A stretch of DNA of 64,000 nucleotides from an uncultured Erysipelotrichaceae bacterium (GCA_947167125.1 CAMVGT010000001.1:124001-188000); one strand, 5' to 3'. Positions 53,197-62,622 are shown, numbered from the stretch's first letter. Made by a program: numbers and translations. Notes: generated from the letters alone by a model not told the origin.

Positions 53197-53286
53197 CTTT
53201 TCATCAATTTCATTATATTTCTTTTTTCCTGTAAGATTCATCGCTGCCCATATGCATCATCAAAAGCCATATGCATTTTCCCCGAA

Positions 53287-53316
53287 AATGAAAAACGGAA
53301 AGTTTCCTCTCCGTTT
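53287..53316 (-). terminator. Terminator of the ACP-like gene
   Basis: AAACGGA/TCCGTTT stem followed by TTTTCATTTTC on the minus strand; it begins at the stop codon. Confidence 0.8.
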
Positions 53317-53545
53317 ACATCTTCGCATATTTTTCAGCCAGCTTGAGAAGATCCATGACTGTCTCAACCTGATCCATATCCTCTTCAGAGACTTCTGCTT
53401 CAAAGATATTGCTGAGTTCATTTCTCAGCAGATACAGATCGGAACGGTCCATTTTCAGATCTTCACGCAATGTGGAATCCGTACTGACATCCCACGCCTC
53501 AAGCGGCGTATATTTCATGACAAGATCCAATACAATGTCAAACAT
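53315..53545 (-). CDS. Acyl carrier protein-like, without the canonical DSL motif
   Basis: The 76-residue acidic protein has the four-helix acyl carrier pattern (TDSTLREDLKMDRSDLYLLRNELSN written here only in parts: LREDLKMD, RSDLYLL; late EEDMDQVETVMDLL). Carrier proteins hold a phosphopantetheine on Ser in a DSL motif. Here the aligned bases give Asp33-Arg34-Ser35-Asp36-Leu37, so Arg occupies the usual Ser position and Ser is one residue later. It may still be modified, or be a carrier-like protein with another role. GGGAGG precedes the ATG at 53545. No fatty acid gene is near. Confidence 0.75.
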   Translation of the reverse strand: MFDIVLDLVMKYTPLEAWDVSTDSTLREDLKMDRSDLYLLRNELSNIFEAEVSEEDMDQVETVMDLLKLAEKYAKM

Positions 53546-53646
53546 TGATTTGCCTCCCTGTTTACTACAGAAACAATCATACTCCAATTGCATGGCAATT
53601 GGCAGATCATCTTAAGCTTCACAGCCAGCGGAAACTCCGCCTTCTA

Positions 53647-53674
53647 TTGTTATTTTTACAGCATCCGCTATAAT
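53647..53674 (+). promoter_or_regulatory. Promoter of the small membrane protein gene
   Basis: TTGTTA (53647-53652), 16 bp, TATAAT (53669-53674), with start near 53681 immediately before a palindromic operator. Confidence 0.75.
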
Positions 53675-53685
53675 GAAAGTGTAAA

Positions 53686-53700
53686 TTGACCGACGGTCAA
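53686..53700. promoter_or_regulatory. Operator-like palindrome TTGACCGACGGTCAA (site 1)
   Basis: Perfect 6-bp arms around GAC, just downstream of the predicted transcription start and before the ribosome site. A near-identical site (CTGACCGGCAGTCAA) lies at 61365-61379, so one repressor of TetR type may control both (inference). Confidence 0.6.
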
Positions 53701-53712
53701 AAGGAGGCACAG

Positions 53713-53892
53713 ATGCTGAAATCTTTAGTCAAGTTCACAATCGCGGTTGCCGGAACTGCCGTCATTGCCGCAGCTACATTCGTCTCATCCGTAAAACTCG
53801 CAGAAAAAGTTGAGCGGTCCCTGGATGAAAATGACCGCAAAAAGGATGAAAACAAACCGGAAGAAAATCCGGAAGACGAAACAGAGGAATAA
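53713..53892 (+). CDS. Small single-pass membrane protein with acidic tail
   Basis: The 59-residue product has a membrane helix (about 6-24, FTIAVAGTAVIAAATFVSS) and a strongly charged C-terminus (DENDRKKDENKPEENPEDE). The ATG at 53713 follows AAAGGAGG. It has its own promoter and operator-like site. The charged tail resembles that of small membrane proteins annotated only as hypothetical; I propose no function. Confidence 0.75.
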   Translation: MLKSLVKFTIAVAGTAVIAAATFVSSVKLAEKVERSLDENDRKKDENKPEENPEDETEE

Positions 53893-53974
53893 TATTCCAA
53901 GGCAGCGGAGATCCCGCTGTTTTCTTTTCGCCAGATATGCCCGGCATGAATAATTCAGTATACATATTCAGTAT

Positions 53975-54003
53975 TTGAGCACGAATAAGCAGTCAAATAT
54001 AAT
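53975..54003 (+). promoter_or_regulatory. Promoter of the second iron-sulfur aldo/keto reductase
   Basis: TTGAGC (53975-53980), 17 bp, TATAAT (53998-54003), 37 bp upstream of the start codon. Confidence 0.8.
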
Positions 54004-54039
54004 AAAGGTGAGGAAAAATGAAAAAGGAGAAGAGTGTAT

Positions 54040-55167
54040 ATGATTTACAGAGATTTTCAGGGTGAAAAACTTTCTGCTTTGGGATTCGGCGCGATGCGTC
54101 TGCCTGTCATTGACGGCAATGACCGTGTGATTGATGAAGAAAAAACACAGCAGATGGTTGATCAGGCGTATGAAGCAGGAATCAATTACTATGACACCGC
54201 ATGGGGCTATCATGGCGGCAATTCCGAAACCGTACTCGGAAAGTGCCTTGCGAAGTATCCGCGTGAAAGCTTCAATCTTGCCACAAAGTTCCCGGGCTAT
54301 GATCTTTCCAACATGCCGAAGGTAAAGGAAATCTTTGAGAAGCAGCTGGAAAAGACCGGTGTTTCCTATTTTGATTTCTATCTTTTCCACAATGTATGCG
54401 AAATGAATATCGATGCCTACCTGAATCCGGAATACGGCATCCTGGACTATCTTCTTGAGCAGAAAAAAGCAGGAAGAATCCGCCATCTCGGTTTCTCCTG
54501 CCATGGCAATATCAATGTTCTGAAACGCTTCCTTGAAGCATATGGCAAACATATGGAATTCTGCCAGCTGCAGCTCAATTATCTGGACTGGACATTCCAG
54601 AACGGAAAGGAAAAAGTTGCAATCCTGAAGGAAGCCGGCATCCCGGTATGGGTCATGGAACCGCTGCGCGGCGGAAAACTCGCTCATATCAAGAAAGAAG
54701 ATGAAGCAGTTCTCAGAAAGCTCAGACCGGATGAAGACCCAGCCGCATGGGCGTTCCGTTTCCTGCAGTCCGTTCCGGAAGTCACAATGATTCTTTCCGG
54801 CATGTCCGCTCAGGATCAGATGGAAAAGAACCTTGCCACATTCTCAGAAGACAGAAAGCTGAATGAAGAAGAATACAAGGCAGTGATGGAGATTGCGGAC
54901 AGAATGTTATCTGTCAATACCGTTCCCTGCACAGCCTGCCACTATTGCGTGACACACTGCCCGATGGAACTGGATATCCCGCATCTGATTTCACTTTACA
55001 ACGAACATGTTTATACCGGCGGCGGATTCATTGCGCCGATGGCTCTCAGCGCTCTTGATGACAACAAGAAGCCCAGTGCATGCCTGCATTGCCGCAGCTG
55101 CGAACAGGTCTGCCCTCAGCAGATTAAGATTTCCGAAATCATGGAAGACTTCGCAGAACGGATCTGA
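54040..55167 (+). CDS. Aldo/keto reductase with C-terminal 4Fe-4S domain (second paralog)
   Basis: The 375-residue protein matches the one at 19601-20722: LGFGAMRLPV start, YYDTAWGYHGG, H in FYLFHNVCE and the C-terminal clusters CTACHYCVTHCP and CLHCRSCEQVCP. The ATG at 54040 follows AAGGAG; a GTG 6 nt upstream is unlikely. It is monocistronic with its own promoter and terminator. Substrates of this family are mostly unknown. Confidence 0.9.
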   Translation: MIYRDFQGEKLSALGFGAMRLPVIDGNDRVIDEEKTQQMVDQAYEAGINYYDTAWGYHGGNSETVLGKCLAKYPRESFNLATKFPGYDLSNMPKVKEIFEKQLEKTGVSYFDFYLFHNVCEMNIDAYLNPEYGILDYLLEQKKAGRIRHLGFSCHGNINVLKRFLEAYGKHMEFCQLQLNYLDWTFQNGKEKVAILKEAGIPVWVMEPLRGGKLAHIKKEDEAVLRKLRPDEDPAAWAFRFLQSVPEVTMILSGMSAQDQMEKNLATFSEDRKLNEEEYKAVMEIADRMLSVNTVPCTACHYCVTHCPMELDIPHLISLYNEHVYTGGGFIAPMALSALDDNKKPSACLHCRSCEQVCPQQIKISEIMEDFAERI

Positions 55168-55187
55168 AACATCTGAAAGACACCATT

Positions 55188-55226
55188 AAAAAATGAGGAC
55201 TGCATCGCGCAGCCCTCATTTTATTT
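55188..55226. terminator. Bidirectional terminator between aldo/keto reductase and GH1 genes
   Basis: AATGAGGACTGC/GCAGCCCTCATT (one mismatch or wobble) with T-runs on both strands. Confidence 0.88.
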
Positions 55227-55232
55227 TGTGTC

Positions 55233-56747
<1,515 letters not shown>

Positions 56748-56783
56748 TCAGCCAATCTACACCGACAAAAATGCATGGGTGTT

Positions 56784-56816
56784 CAAAAAAACCGTACCCT
56801 CTTTCAAAGCGTACGG
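56784..56816 (-). terminator. Terminator of the flavodoxin gene
   Basis: CCGTAC/GTACGG stem, then a run of seven T on the minus strand. Confidence 0.85.
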
Positions 56817-56824
56817 CTGAGCTG

Positions 56825-57313
56825 TCATTTTGTCAGTTTTTCAATCCATTTGTTCAGTATGGATTCTTCTGTTTTCAGAACCGGTCCGCCTTCTGAATCA
56901 AACAGGATTTCCATCGGATTGGAAATCATTGCGCCGCTGCAGAGATCCATCATGTCATGAATCACCGTTCCCGGCCAGCCGGCATTGGTCATAAACGGCA
57001 CAACCGTTTTTCCTGTCCAGTCGTTCTGATCCAGAAACGTCCTTACGGCAGGGGCCATCGTATACCACCATGTCGGTGTTCCGACAATGATTCTTTCATA
57101 GTCCTTCACATCATAGGGAAGCTTTTTGATTTCCGGCTCAAATCCGGTTTCGGTTTCCCGTTTTCCCTGATCGGAAGCTTTGCGGTATTCTTTCGGATAC
57201 GGAGTCACGGTTTCAATTGCACAGATGTCGGCTCCGGTTTTCTTCTGAATCATTTCCGCAATTCTTTTTGTATTTCCGTTATGCCATGTATAGTAAACAA
57301 TCAGTGTCTTCAT
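56825..57313 (-). CDS. Flavodoxin
   Basis: The 162-residue protein has the FMN-binding phosphate loop YTWHNGNTKRIAE (about 7-19) and the flavodoxin segment IIVGTPTWWYTMAP. It resembles the flavodoxin_4 group. It lies between the cysKE terminator and the GH1 gene. The electron partner is unknown. Confidence 0.9.
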   Translation of the reverse strand: MKTLIVYYTWHNGNTKRIAEMIQKKTGADICAIETVTPYPKEYRKASDQGKRETETGFEPEIKKLPYDVKDYERIIVGTPTWWYTMAPAVRTFLDQNDWTGKTVVPFMTNAGWPGTVIHDMMDLCSGAMISNPMEILFDSEGGPVLKTEESILNKWIEKLTK

Positions 57314-57344
57314 CTTTTTTTCCTGCCTTTGTCTCTATCATGGT

Positions 57345-57388
57345 AGAAAAAACAGATGAGCGGATCAATCTCAAAATCCGCTCATCTG
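57345..57388 (-). terminator. Terminator of the cysKE operon
   Basis: CAGATGAGCGGAT/ATCCGCTCATCTG, a perfect 13-bp stem, then TTTTTTC on the minus strand. Confidence 0.95.
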
Positions 57389-57421
57389 AATCACAATAGC
57401 TTATGTATAAGATTCCGGCTT

Positions 57422-58240
57422 CTACTTGTTTGTATAGTAGACTTTCATTCCTTCCGGAACGGAATCAATAATCCATGTGTTGCCGCCGATGACACTGTGA
57501 TCGCCGATCACCGTATCGCCGCCGAGAATTGTCGCATTTGCATAGATAACCACATGGTTGCCGATATCCGGATGGCGTTTTCCGCCCTTGACCGGATTTC
57601 CGTTTTCATCCTTTTCAAAGCTCTTGGCACCGATCGTGACGCCCTGATAGAGCTTGACATGATGGCCGAGCACCGCGGTTTCACCGATGACAATACCGGT
57701 TCCGTGGTCAATGCAGAAGTAATCGCCGATGGTTGCGCCGGGGTTGATATCAATACCGGTTTTTTCATGGGCGTATTCGGTCATGATACGGGGAATATAC
57801 GGAATCCCCAGCTGATAAAGGACATGCGCAATCCGGTAGATGGAAATCGCATAGAAGCCCGGGTAGCATAAAATGATTTCAGTTTTTGATTTGGCTGCCG
57901 GGTCGCCGTCATAGATCGCCTGAATATCGGTATTGATCTGACGCATGATTTCCGGAAGCGTCTGAATGAATTCTTCTGCCAGCTTCTTCGCCTTCATCGG
58001 GCTGGTGCCGCTGAAACACAATGCGGAACCGATCTGTTCATCCAGGTCCCTGACAAGATTGTCAAAGGCAGCTTCCTCACTCAGGTCATTGTAATGAAAA
58101 TGACCTGGAAGAAGAACAACCTGTATTTCCTTAATCAGACCGACAACTCTTTTGCGGTCTGCGATTCCTCTTGGGGCGCGCAGATCTTCTTCTCTTGCGG
58201 CCCTGATCTGTTCCAGTATTTCAGCGTGCATTTTTTCCAT
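57422..58240 (-). CDS. cysE: Serine O-acetyltransferase
   Basis: CysE makes O-acetylserine from serine and acetyl-CoA. The 272-residue protein has the helical N-terminal domain and a hexapeptide beta-helix with the catalytic region FCIDHGTGIVIGETAVLG and GKRHPDIG. It belongs to the longer EpsC-type group. It follows cysK by 5 bp. Confidence 0.95.
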   Translation of the reverse strand: MEKMHAEILEQIRAAREEDLRAPRGIADRKRVVGLIKEIQVVLLPGHFHYNDLSEEAAFDNLVRDLDEQIGSALCFSGTSPMKAKKLAEEFIQTLPEIMRQINTDIQAIYDGDPAAKSKTEIILCYPGFYAISIYRIAHVLYQLGIPYIPRIMTEYAHEKTGIDINPGATIGDYFCIDHGTGIVIGETAVLGHHVKLYQGVTIGAKSFEKDENGNPVKGGKRHPDIGNHVVIYANATILGGDTVIGDHSVIGGNTWIIDSVPEGMKVYYTNK

Positions 58241-58245
58241 TTTCT

Positions 58246-59178
58246 CTATTCTCCAAACATCGGTGTGGAGAGATAGCGGTCTCCGGAATCCGGAAGAATC
58301 ACGACAATATTCTTCCCTTCATTCTCCTCTCTTTGTGCCAGCTGAATTGCCGCCCATACAGCAGCGCCTGCCGAGATACCGACCAGAATGCCTTCTGTCT
58401 TTCCGAACTCGGCACCTGTGCTGATTGCATCTTCATTCTTTACGCGGATGATTTCATCATAGAGAGATGTATCAAGAACTTCCGGAACAAATCCCGCGCC
58501 GATTCCCTGAATCTTATGCGGACCGCTCTTTTCACCGGACAGCACTGCGGATGCGTCCGGCTCCACAGCTACTATTTTAACATCCGGATTCTTTTCACGC
58601 AGGTATTTTCCTGTTCCTGTTAAAGTTCCGCCGGTTCCTACCCCTGAGACAAGGATATCCACCTTGCCGTCTGTGTCTTCATAGATCTCCGGACCGGTTG
58701 TCTTGTAATGTGCTTTCCAGTTGGCCGGATTGACAAACTGACCGGCAATCCATGCACCGTCAATCTCTTTCGCCAGCTCTTCCGCCTTTGCGATTGCGCC
58801 GCTCATTCCCTTGGAGCCTTCGGAAAGAACCAGCTCCGCGCCGTATGCTTTCATGAGCTTTCTTCTTTCCACCGACATCGTTTCAGGCATGACGATGATG
58901 ACTCTGTAGCCTCTGGCTGTTCCGACTGCCGCAAGACCGATGCCGGTATTGCCGGATGTCGGTTCAATGATCACAGATCCTTCCTTCAGAATGCCTTTTT
59001 CTTCCGCATCATCGATCATGTTCAGGGCGATACGGTCCTTGACTGATCCGGTCGCATTCAGATATTCCATTTTGCCGAGCAGTTTTGCCTTCAGATCATA
59101 TTTCTTTTCGATGCGAGTAAGTTCAAGCAGTGGTGTTTTTCCGATCAGCTGTTCAACGGATGTGTAGATGTTTGACAT
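58246..59178 (-). CDS. cysK: Cysteine synthase (O-acetylserine sulfhydrylase)
   Basis: CysK joins O-acetylserine with sulfide to give cysteine. The 310-residue PLP enzyme has IGKTPLLEL, the PLP Lys in NATGSVKDR (about 45), the loop PTSGNTGIGLA and the GVGTGGTLTG phosphate loop. The ATG at 59178 follows GGGAGG. It is the first gene behind a leader peptide and attenuator that probably sense cysteine. Confidence 0.97.
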   Translation of the reverse strand: MSNIYTSVEQLIGKTPLLELTRIEKKYDLKAKLLGKMEYLNATGSVKDRIALNMIDDAEEKGILKEGSVIIEPTSGNTGIGLAAVGTARGYRVIIVMPETMSVERRKLMKAYGAELVLSEGSKGMSGAIAKAEELAKEIDGAWIAGQFVNPANWKAHYKTTGPEIYEDTDGKVDILVSGVGTGGTLTGTGKYLREKNPDVKIVAVEPDASAVLSGEKSGPHKIQGIGAGFVPEVLDTSLYDEIIRVKNEDAISTGAEFGKTEGILVGISAGAAVWAAIQLAQREENEGKNIVVILPDSGDRYLSTPMFGE

Positions 59179-59213
59179 TAGTTCTGTCCTCCCTTTCATC
59201 AATCAGAATGTTC

Positions 59214-59247
59214 AAAGAAAAATCCGGGAATTTCAAAATCCCCGGAT
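59214..59247 (-). terminator. Attenuator hairpin before cysK
   Basis: ATCCGGG/CCCGGAT stem around a 12-nt segment, followed by TTTTTC on the minus strand, between the leader peptide and cysK. Confidence 0.9.
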
Positions 59248-59291
59248 GATAACTGCTTTGGTTTCAGGATTGTCCGATCAAAACAATCCGC

Positions 59292-59354
59292 TCAGGCAGC
59301 AGGTCCGGGGGTCTTTTTACAACAGCACATATAGAAGTTTCCTGTATGTTTCAT
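59292..59354 (-). CDS. Cysteine leader peptide of the cysKE attenuator (20 residues)
   Basis: MKHTGNFYMCCCKKTPGPAA is preceded by AAAGGAG and contains three Cys codons in a row (TGC TGT TGT, 59319-59327). Nine bases after the last Cys codon lies CCCCGGA (59304-59310), perfectly complementary to TCCGGGG in the 5' arm of the terminator. A ribosome stalled on the Cys codons would leave it free to form an antiterminator, while one that runs on to the stop would cover it. This is the logic of the trp and his attenuators. Confidence 0.88.
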   Translation of the reverse strand: MKHTGNFYMCCCKKTPGPAA

Positions 59355-59386
59355 TTCCCGTCTCCTTTGCCTTTCTGACTGTTTCC

Positions 59387-59415
59387 AATATAAACCTGCC
59401 GAAAGGGAAATTCAA
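59387..59415 (-). promoter_or_regulatory. cysKE promoter
   Basis: TTGAAT (59410-59415), 17 bp, TATATT (59387-59392) on the minus strand, with start near 59380, 26 nt before the leader ATG. A second TATAAT lies at 59434-59439 without a good -35. Confidence 0.7.
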
Positions 59416-59470
59416 TCGGGAACCCCCGTACCCATTATACCCGTTGCCTATGCACAGCTATTGATTTTTC

Positions 59471-61153
59471 TTATTCCTTTAAGACGAAACCTGTGCCGTC
59501 TGTCAGGATTGTGATCTCATCGCCTTCTTCAGCAAGGATCATACCGATGACATCCGCGTACTTCGCGTTATAGATGTGATTGTCTTCATCGACAATGTAG
59601 ATATAGGTATCGCCGCCTCTGTCGATGGTTTCTATTTTGCGGATGACAATTGTCTTTTCCGTGTATGTGCTGAGATCCGGCAGATCTTCATCGATGCCTT
59701 CCTCCGGATTTTCAGAATGCATCAGTCTTCTGTACTTTTCAATGCATTCAGCCTGGGAAGCAGCTGTTGCGACGATGTTGTACTGTTCAACATTGACAGC
59801 CGCATACATTTTGACAAGGCCGCTGGAATCCTTCAGAACCATGATGTATGTCGGTGTTCCTTCGACATTGATGAGGCTCGGGAACGAAGCGGTATAGCCT
59901 TTTTCCTGCACCTCGCCTTCCGCGCTTCTCATGCCGGAGAATTCATCCGCGCCTGCACATGGAATGTAATTTGTTTCCAGTGTTCTTTCATTGGCAAGAA
60001 TAAAGCCGAGGTTTGAGCTGTCGCCGTTCAGGGATGTGATACCTGTGTAAATCCAGATGTCGCCGTCCTTGGCGATATATCCGTAATCCGGATAGGATTC
60101 TTCATCGCCATCCTCATTGACGCTGCGGATGGAAGTGACCTGGCGGCAGTCTGTCTGGGAGAACACACTGTTCCAGAAGCCATGCTGGAGCTGGGCATGG
60201 TCATTGTATTGGCTGCAGATGAGATTGCCGTCAATGACGATGTCTGCCCATACCGGAACATCTGCCAGTTCATAGCGGTTCATTTCACCGCTGACCGGAT
60301 CCACAATCAATGCGCCGGTGACTTTTTTGCCTCCGAACAGACCGATCGAATGAGTATAAATGGAACCTACATACCACGGCTTTCCTTCTTCATCGATTTC
60401 AAAATGAAGATTGTCCACCAGCAGAGAAGGATTGGCGAGACGGACATGGCGCATCAGATCCTGTGAGAAATATGCGGAAGGAACATAGCGCAGTCCTTCA
60501 TTCAATGCTTTGTAATCAGCAGACATATCCACCGGATTGACTACAACATAGCCCGGCACGCCTCTGTTTTTGTTCGCATTCCATTTGAAGAATCCGTCAT
60601 ATTGAAGCGCGGCGACTTTCACCGGTGCTTCCTGATAATTGATCTGCATATAGGAGCCGACATTGAACTGGCTGACCACATTGGAAAGTGAACCGATCTT
60701 TCTGTCACCGAGCATCTCCGCACTTGCCGTATCCATTAACGCAATTGAAGAGGAACCGGAAACAGAAGGAATCAGATCGATGTCTGCTTCTTTTGCCTGC
60801 AGGATTTCACTGTATGCCTTTGCGTGAAGAAGACGGGAGCTGTAGATCAGATTTCCGACCAGTCCTGCGGCCAGTGCAATCAGAAGGATAAACGGTGTTC
60901 TGATGCCTGCAGCTTTCTTTTTCAAAGCGCCGGTCAGCAGTTTCACAGTCGTATAGATAAATACCCCGAGCAGAAGGAACAGCCAGAAACCGATGGATTT
61001 CAGATTGATTGCCGGAAGTGCAAAGTACCAGATGACTGCCATGATCAAAGCTGTCACAGCCAGGGATACCGCAATCACATCCCCGCTTCCTTTCGGTTCC
61101 TTCCAGACTGTACGGAATGTATCGCCTGTATTGATAACGATCTTTTTCTTCAT
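59471..61153 (-). CDS. Large membrane protein of unknown function under a manganese-type riboswitch
   Basis: The 560-residue protein has three membrane helices in the first ~110 residues (about 28-48, 55-75, 87-106) and then a ~450-residue external domain without a motif I recognise. Short repeats such as KPWYVGSIYT and KDGDIWIYTG suggest beta-propeller-like strands (weak inference). The ATG at 61153 is 7 nt after AAGGAGG; the ATG 6 nt upstream is too close to the site. It is preceded by a yybP-ykoY riboswitch, a terminator and an operator-like palindrome, so metal homeostasis is a reasonable guess. Confidence 0.75.
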   Translation of the reverse strand: MKKKIVINTGDTFRTVWKEPKGSGDVIAVSLAVTALIMAVIWYFALPAINLKSIGFWLFLLLGVFIYTTVKLLTGALKKKAAGIRTPFILLIALAAGLVGNLIYSSRLLHAKAYSEILQAKEADIDLIPSVSGSSSIALMDTASAEMLGDRKIGSLSNVVSQFNVGSYMQINYQEAPVKVAALQYDGFFKWNANKNRGVPGYVVVNPVDMSADYKALNEGLRYVPSAYFSQDLMRHVRLANPSLLVDNLHFEIDEEGKPWYVGSIYTHSIGLFGGKKVTGALIVDPVSGEMNRYELADVPVWADIVIDGNLICSQYNDHAQLQHGFWNSVFSQTDCRQVTSIRSVNEDGDEESYPDYGYIAKDGDIWIYTGITSLNGDSSNLGFILANERTLETNYIPCAGADEFSGMRSAEGEVQEKGYTASFPSLINVEGTPTYIMVLKDSSGLVKMYAAVNVEQYNIVATAASQAECIEKYRRLMHSENPEEGIDEDLPDLSTYTEKTIVIRKIETIDRGGDTYIYIVDEDNHIYNAKYADVIGMILAEEGDEITILTDGTGFVLKE

Positions 61154-61191
61154 GGTCATACCTCCTTGAAACAGACATCACTGTTTCTTCC

Positions 61192-61220
61192 AAAGAAAAG
61201 ATACAGCAGATCGCTGTATC
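61192..61220 (-). terminator. Terminator in the manganese riboswitch expression platform
   Basis: GATACAGC/GCTGTATC perfect 8-bp stem, then TTTTCTTT on the minus strand. GCTGTAT at 61241-61247 can pair with the same 5' arm and would form an antiterminator. Confidence 0.8.
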
Positions 61221-61256
61221 GGTTCTTCCTTTTCTTTCCCATACAGCAAAAACTGC

Positions 61257-61344
61257 ATGAGTCTTGCGGGATATCGGAAGACCGGGTAAATACCGTGCTG
61301 ACGGCCCTCCGGATGTCCGTTATGAACATCCGCTACTCCCTCAT
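61257..61344 (-). ncRNA. yybP-ykoY (manganese-sensing) riboswitch
   Basis: The minus-strand RNA reads ATGAGGGAGTAGC at its 5' end and GCAAGACTCAT at its 3' end; ATGAG pairs with CTCAT as helix P1. The conserved loop sequences GGGAGUAGC and GCAAGAC, plus the internal GCCGUCAGCACGG, match the family (Rfam RF00080 as I recall it). Two internal hairpins complete the four-way shape. It starts at the predicted transcription start and is followed by a terminator/antiterminator pair. In this family Mn(II) turns transcription on. Confidence 0.87.
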
Positions 61345-61351
61345 TGACTAT

Positions 61352-61379
61352 ACAATAGCACAAACTGACCGGCAGTCAA
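61352..61379 (-). promoter_or_regulatory. Promoter with operator-like palindrome (site 2) before the manganese riboswitch
   Basis: TTGACT (61374-61379), 16 bp, TATTGT (61352-61357) on the minus strand. The near-palindrome CTGACCGGCAGTCAA (61365-61379, plus strand) covers the -35 and resembles site 1 at 53686-53700 with three differences. Confidence 0.6.
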
Positions 61380-61401
61380 TACTTTTCGAAATCTTTCATA
61401 A

Positions 61402-61812
61402 TCAGATCACAATCCCGTCGCAATGATCAATTTCATGCTGGATGATCTGGGCGGTATATCCTGTGAATTCCTGGGTATGTTTCTGAAACTGCATATCCTG
61501 ATAGGATACCGTAATGTTCTGATAGCGCACTGCTTTTCTTCTGCCGCTCAGGGAAAGACATCCCTCTTCCGTTTCATAGCGTCCGGATTTCGAAATCACT
61601 TTCGGATTGATCATGACAAAAGGCAGATTCATAAAGTCAATCACAATGAACCGCTTCTTTACACCGATCATATTTGCGGCCATACCGACGCACTGATCAC
61701 GGTTTGCCTTGAATGTATCCACAAGATCACGGACATCCTGCAGATCTTCCCTGGATGTCTCCTGTGATTTCTGTGCTAAGAAAAATGTGTCTCTGACAAT
61801 TGCCTTCTGCAT
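61402..61812 (-). CDS. def: Peptide deformylase, variant motif 1
   Basis: Peptide deformylase removes the formyl group from new proteins. The 136-residue protein has motif 2 EEGCLS (metal Cys) and motif 3 QHEIDHCDG (two metal His and catalytic Glu). Motif 1 reads VGMAANMIG, with Met where the family usually has Gln (GxGLAAxQ). Such ANMIG variants occur in second Firmicute deformylases as I recall. It is shorter than most. It follows the HAD gene by 11 bp, with GGGAGG. A second standard def elsewhere is likely (inference). Confidence 0.85.
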   Translation of the reverse strand: MQKAIVRDTFFLAQKSQETSREDLQDVRDLVDTFKANRDQCVGMAANMIGVKKRFIVIDFMNLPFVMINPKVISKSGRYETEEGCLSLSGRRKAVRYQNITVSYQDMQFQKHTQEFTGYTAQIIQHEIDHCDGIVI

Positions 61813-61823
61813 TCTTTTCCTCC

Positions 61824-62555
61824 CTATTCATAATCGATCTGATGAATGTCGAGATGATAGATGACATCTTTGCGTTCCACAACAATACGGATACGGTCCA
61901 TCAGTTCCTCATTCTCTCTGATCCTGTTCAGCAGTTCCTTGGTCGGATTGACCGCGGTCGGATGGCCGGTGTTTTCAAACATCGTCAGATCCCCGTTGGT
62001 ATCGCCATAGCTGAAACACCGGTTCAGATCCAGATCATAGATTTCCGCCAGTTCATACATGGCTTTCTTTTTGGAAACCGAGTCCCACATCGGTGTAATC
62101 GCACCGGTGTAGATCCCTTTTTCATCGGTCTGATAGACCGTTCCCCGCCAGTCATCGAACTGGTATTTACGGGCCATATAATCAACCAGCGCATCAGGAG
62201 AGCCGGAAATCGCAATGATTTTATGTCCCAGTTTCCGGTGTCTTTCAATTTCATTTCTTGTAAACTGATAGACTCTGTCACCCTTCTGCTCAATCACTTT
62301 TCTTGCGATCAGGTTGATATGCTCACTGGAGGTACCGACAGTCACACGTTTGAATGCTTCAACCATGCGGTCCAGATAAATATCATAATCCCCCTGTCTT
62401 TTGTCCCAGGCCATAAATGCAGGTCTCACATGATCCGTCCACTCCGACGCATCGATCAGCTCATGGGTAACCATTTTCTTGAACACTTCCGTAATCAGGC
62501 CTTCCCTGTAAATGGTTCCATCTATATCAAAGAAAGCCGCAATATTATTTCCCAT
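61824..62555 (-). CDS. HAD-IB family phosphatase (SerB-like)
   Basis: The 243-residue protein has HAD motif I FFDIDGTIY (about 8-16), motif II IISGSP in IIAISGSPDALV, the motif III Lys and motif IV YGDTNGD. The family includes phosphoserine and other small-molecule phosphatases; the substrate is unknown. It is the first gene of a pair with the deformylase and is isolated from the ABC exporter by a terminator. Confidence 0.9.
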   Translation of the reverse strand: MGNNIAAFFDIDGTIYREGLITEVFKKMVTHELIDASEWTDHVRPAFMAWDKRQGDYDIYLDRMVEAFKRVTVGTSSEHINLIARKVIEQKGDRVYQFTRNEIERHRKLGHKIIAISGSPDALVDYMARKYQFDDWRGTVYQTDEKGIYTGAITPMWDSVSKKKAMYELAEIYDLDLNRCFSYGDTNGDLTMFENTGHPTAVNPTKELLNRIRENEELMDRIRIVVERKDVIYHLDIHQIDYE

Positions 62556-62582
62556 ACTTCAAAACCTCTGATTCCATCATAA

Positions 62583-62612
62583 CGAAAAAAGCGCCTCATG
62601 ACGAGACGCTTT
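62583..62612 (-). terminator. Terminator of the ABC exporter gene
   Basis: AAGCGTCTC/GAGGCGCTT (one T-G) around GTCAT, then TTTTTTC on the minus strand. Confidence 0.88.
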
Positions 62613-62622
62613 CAGAATTCCT

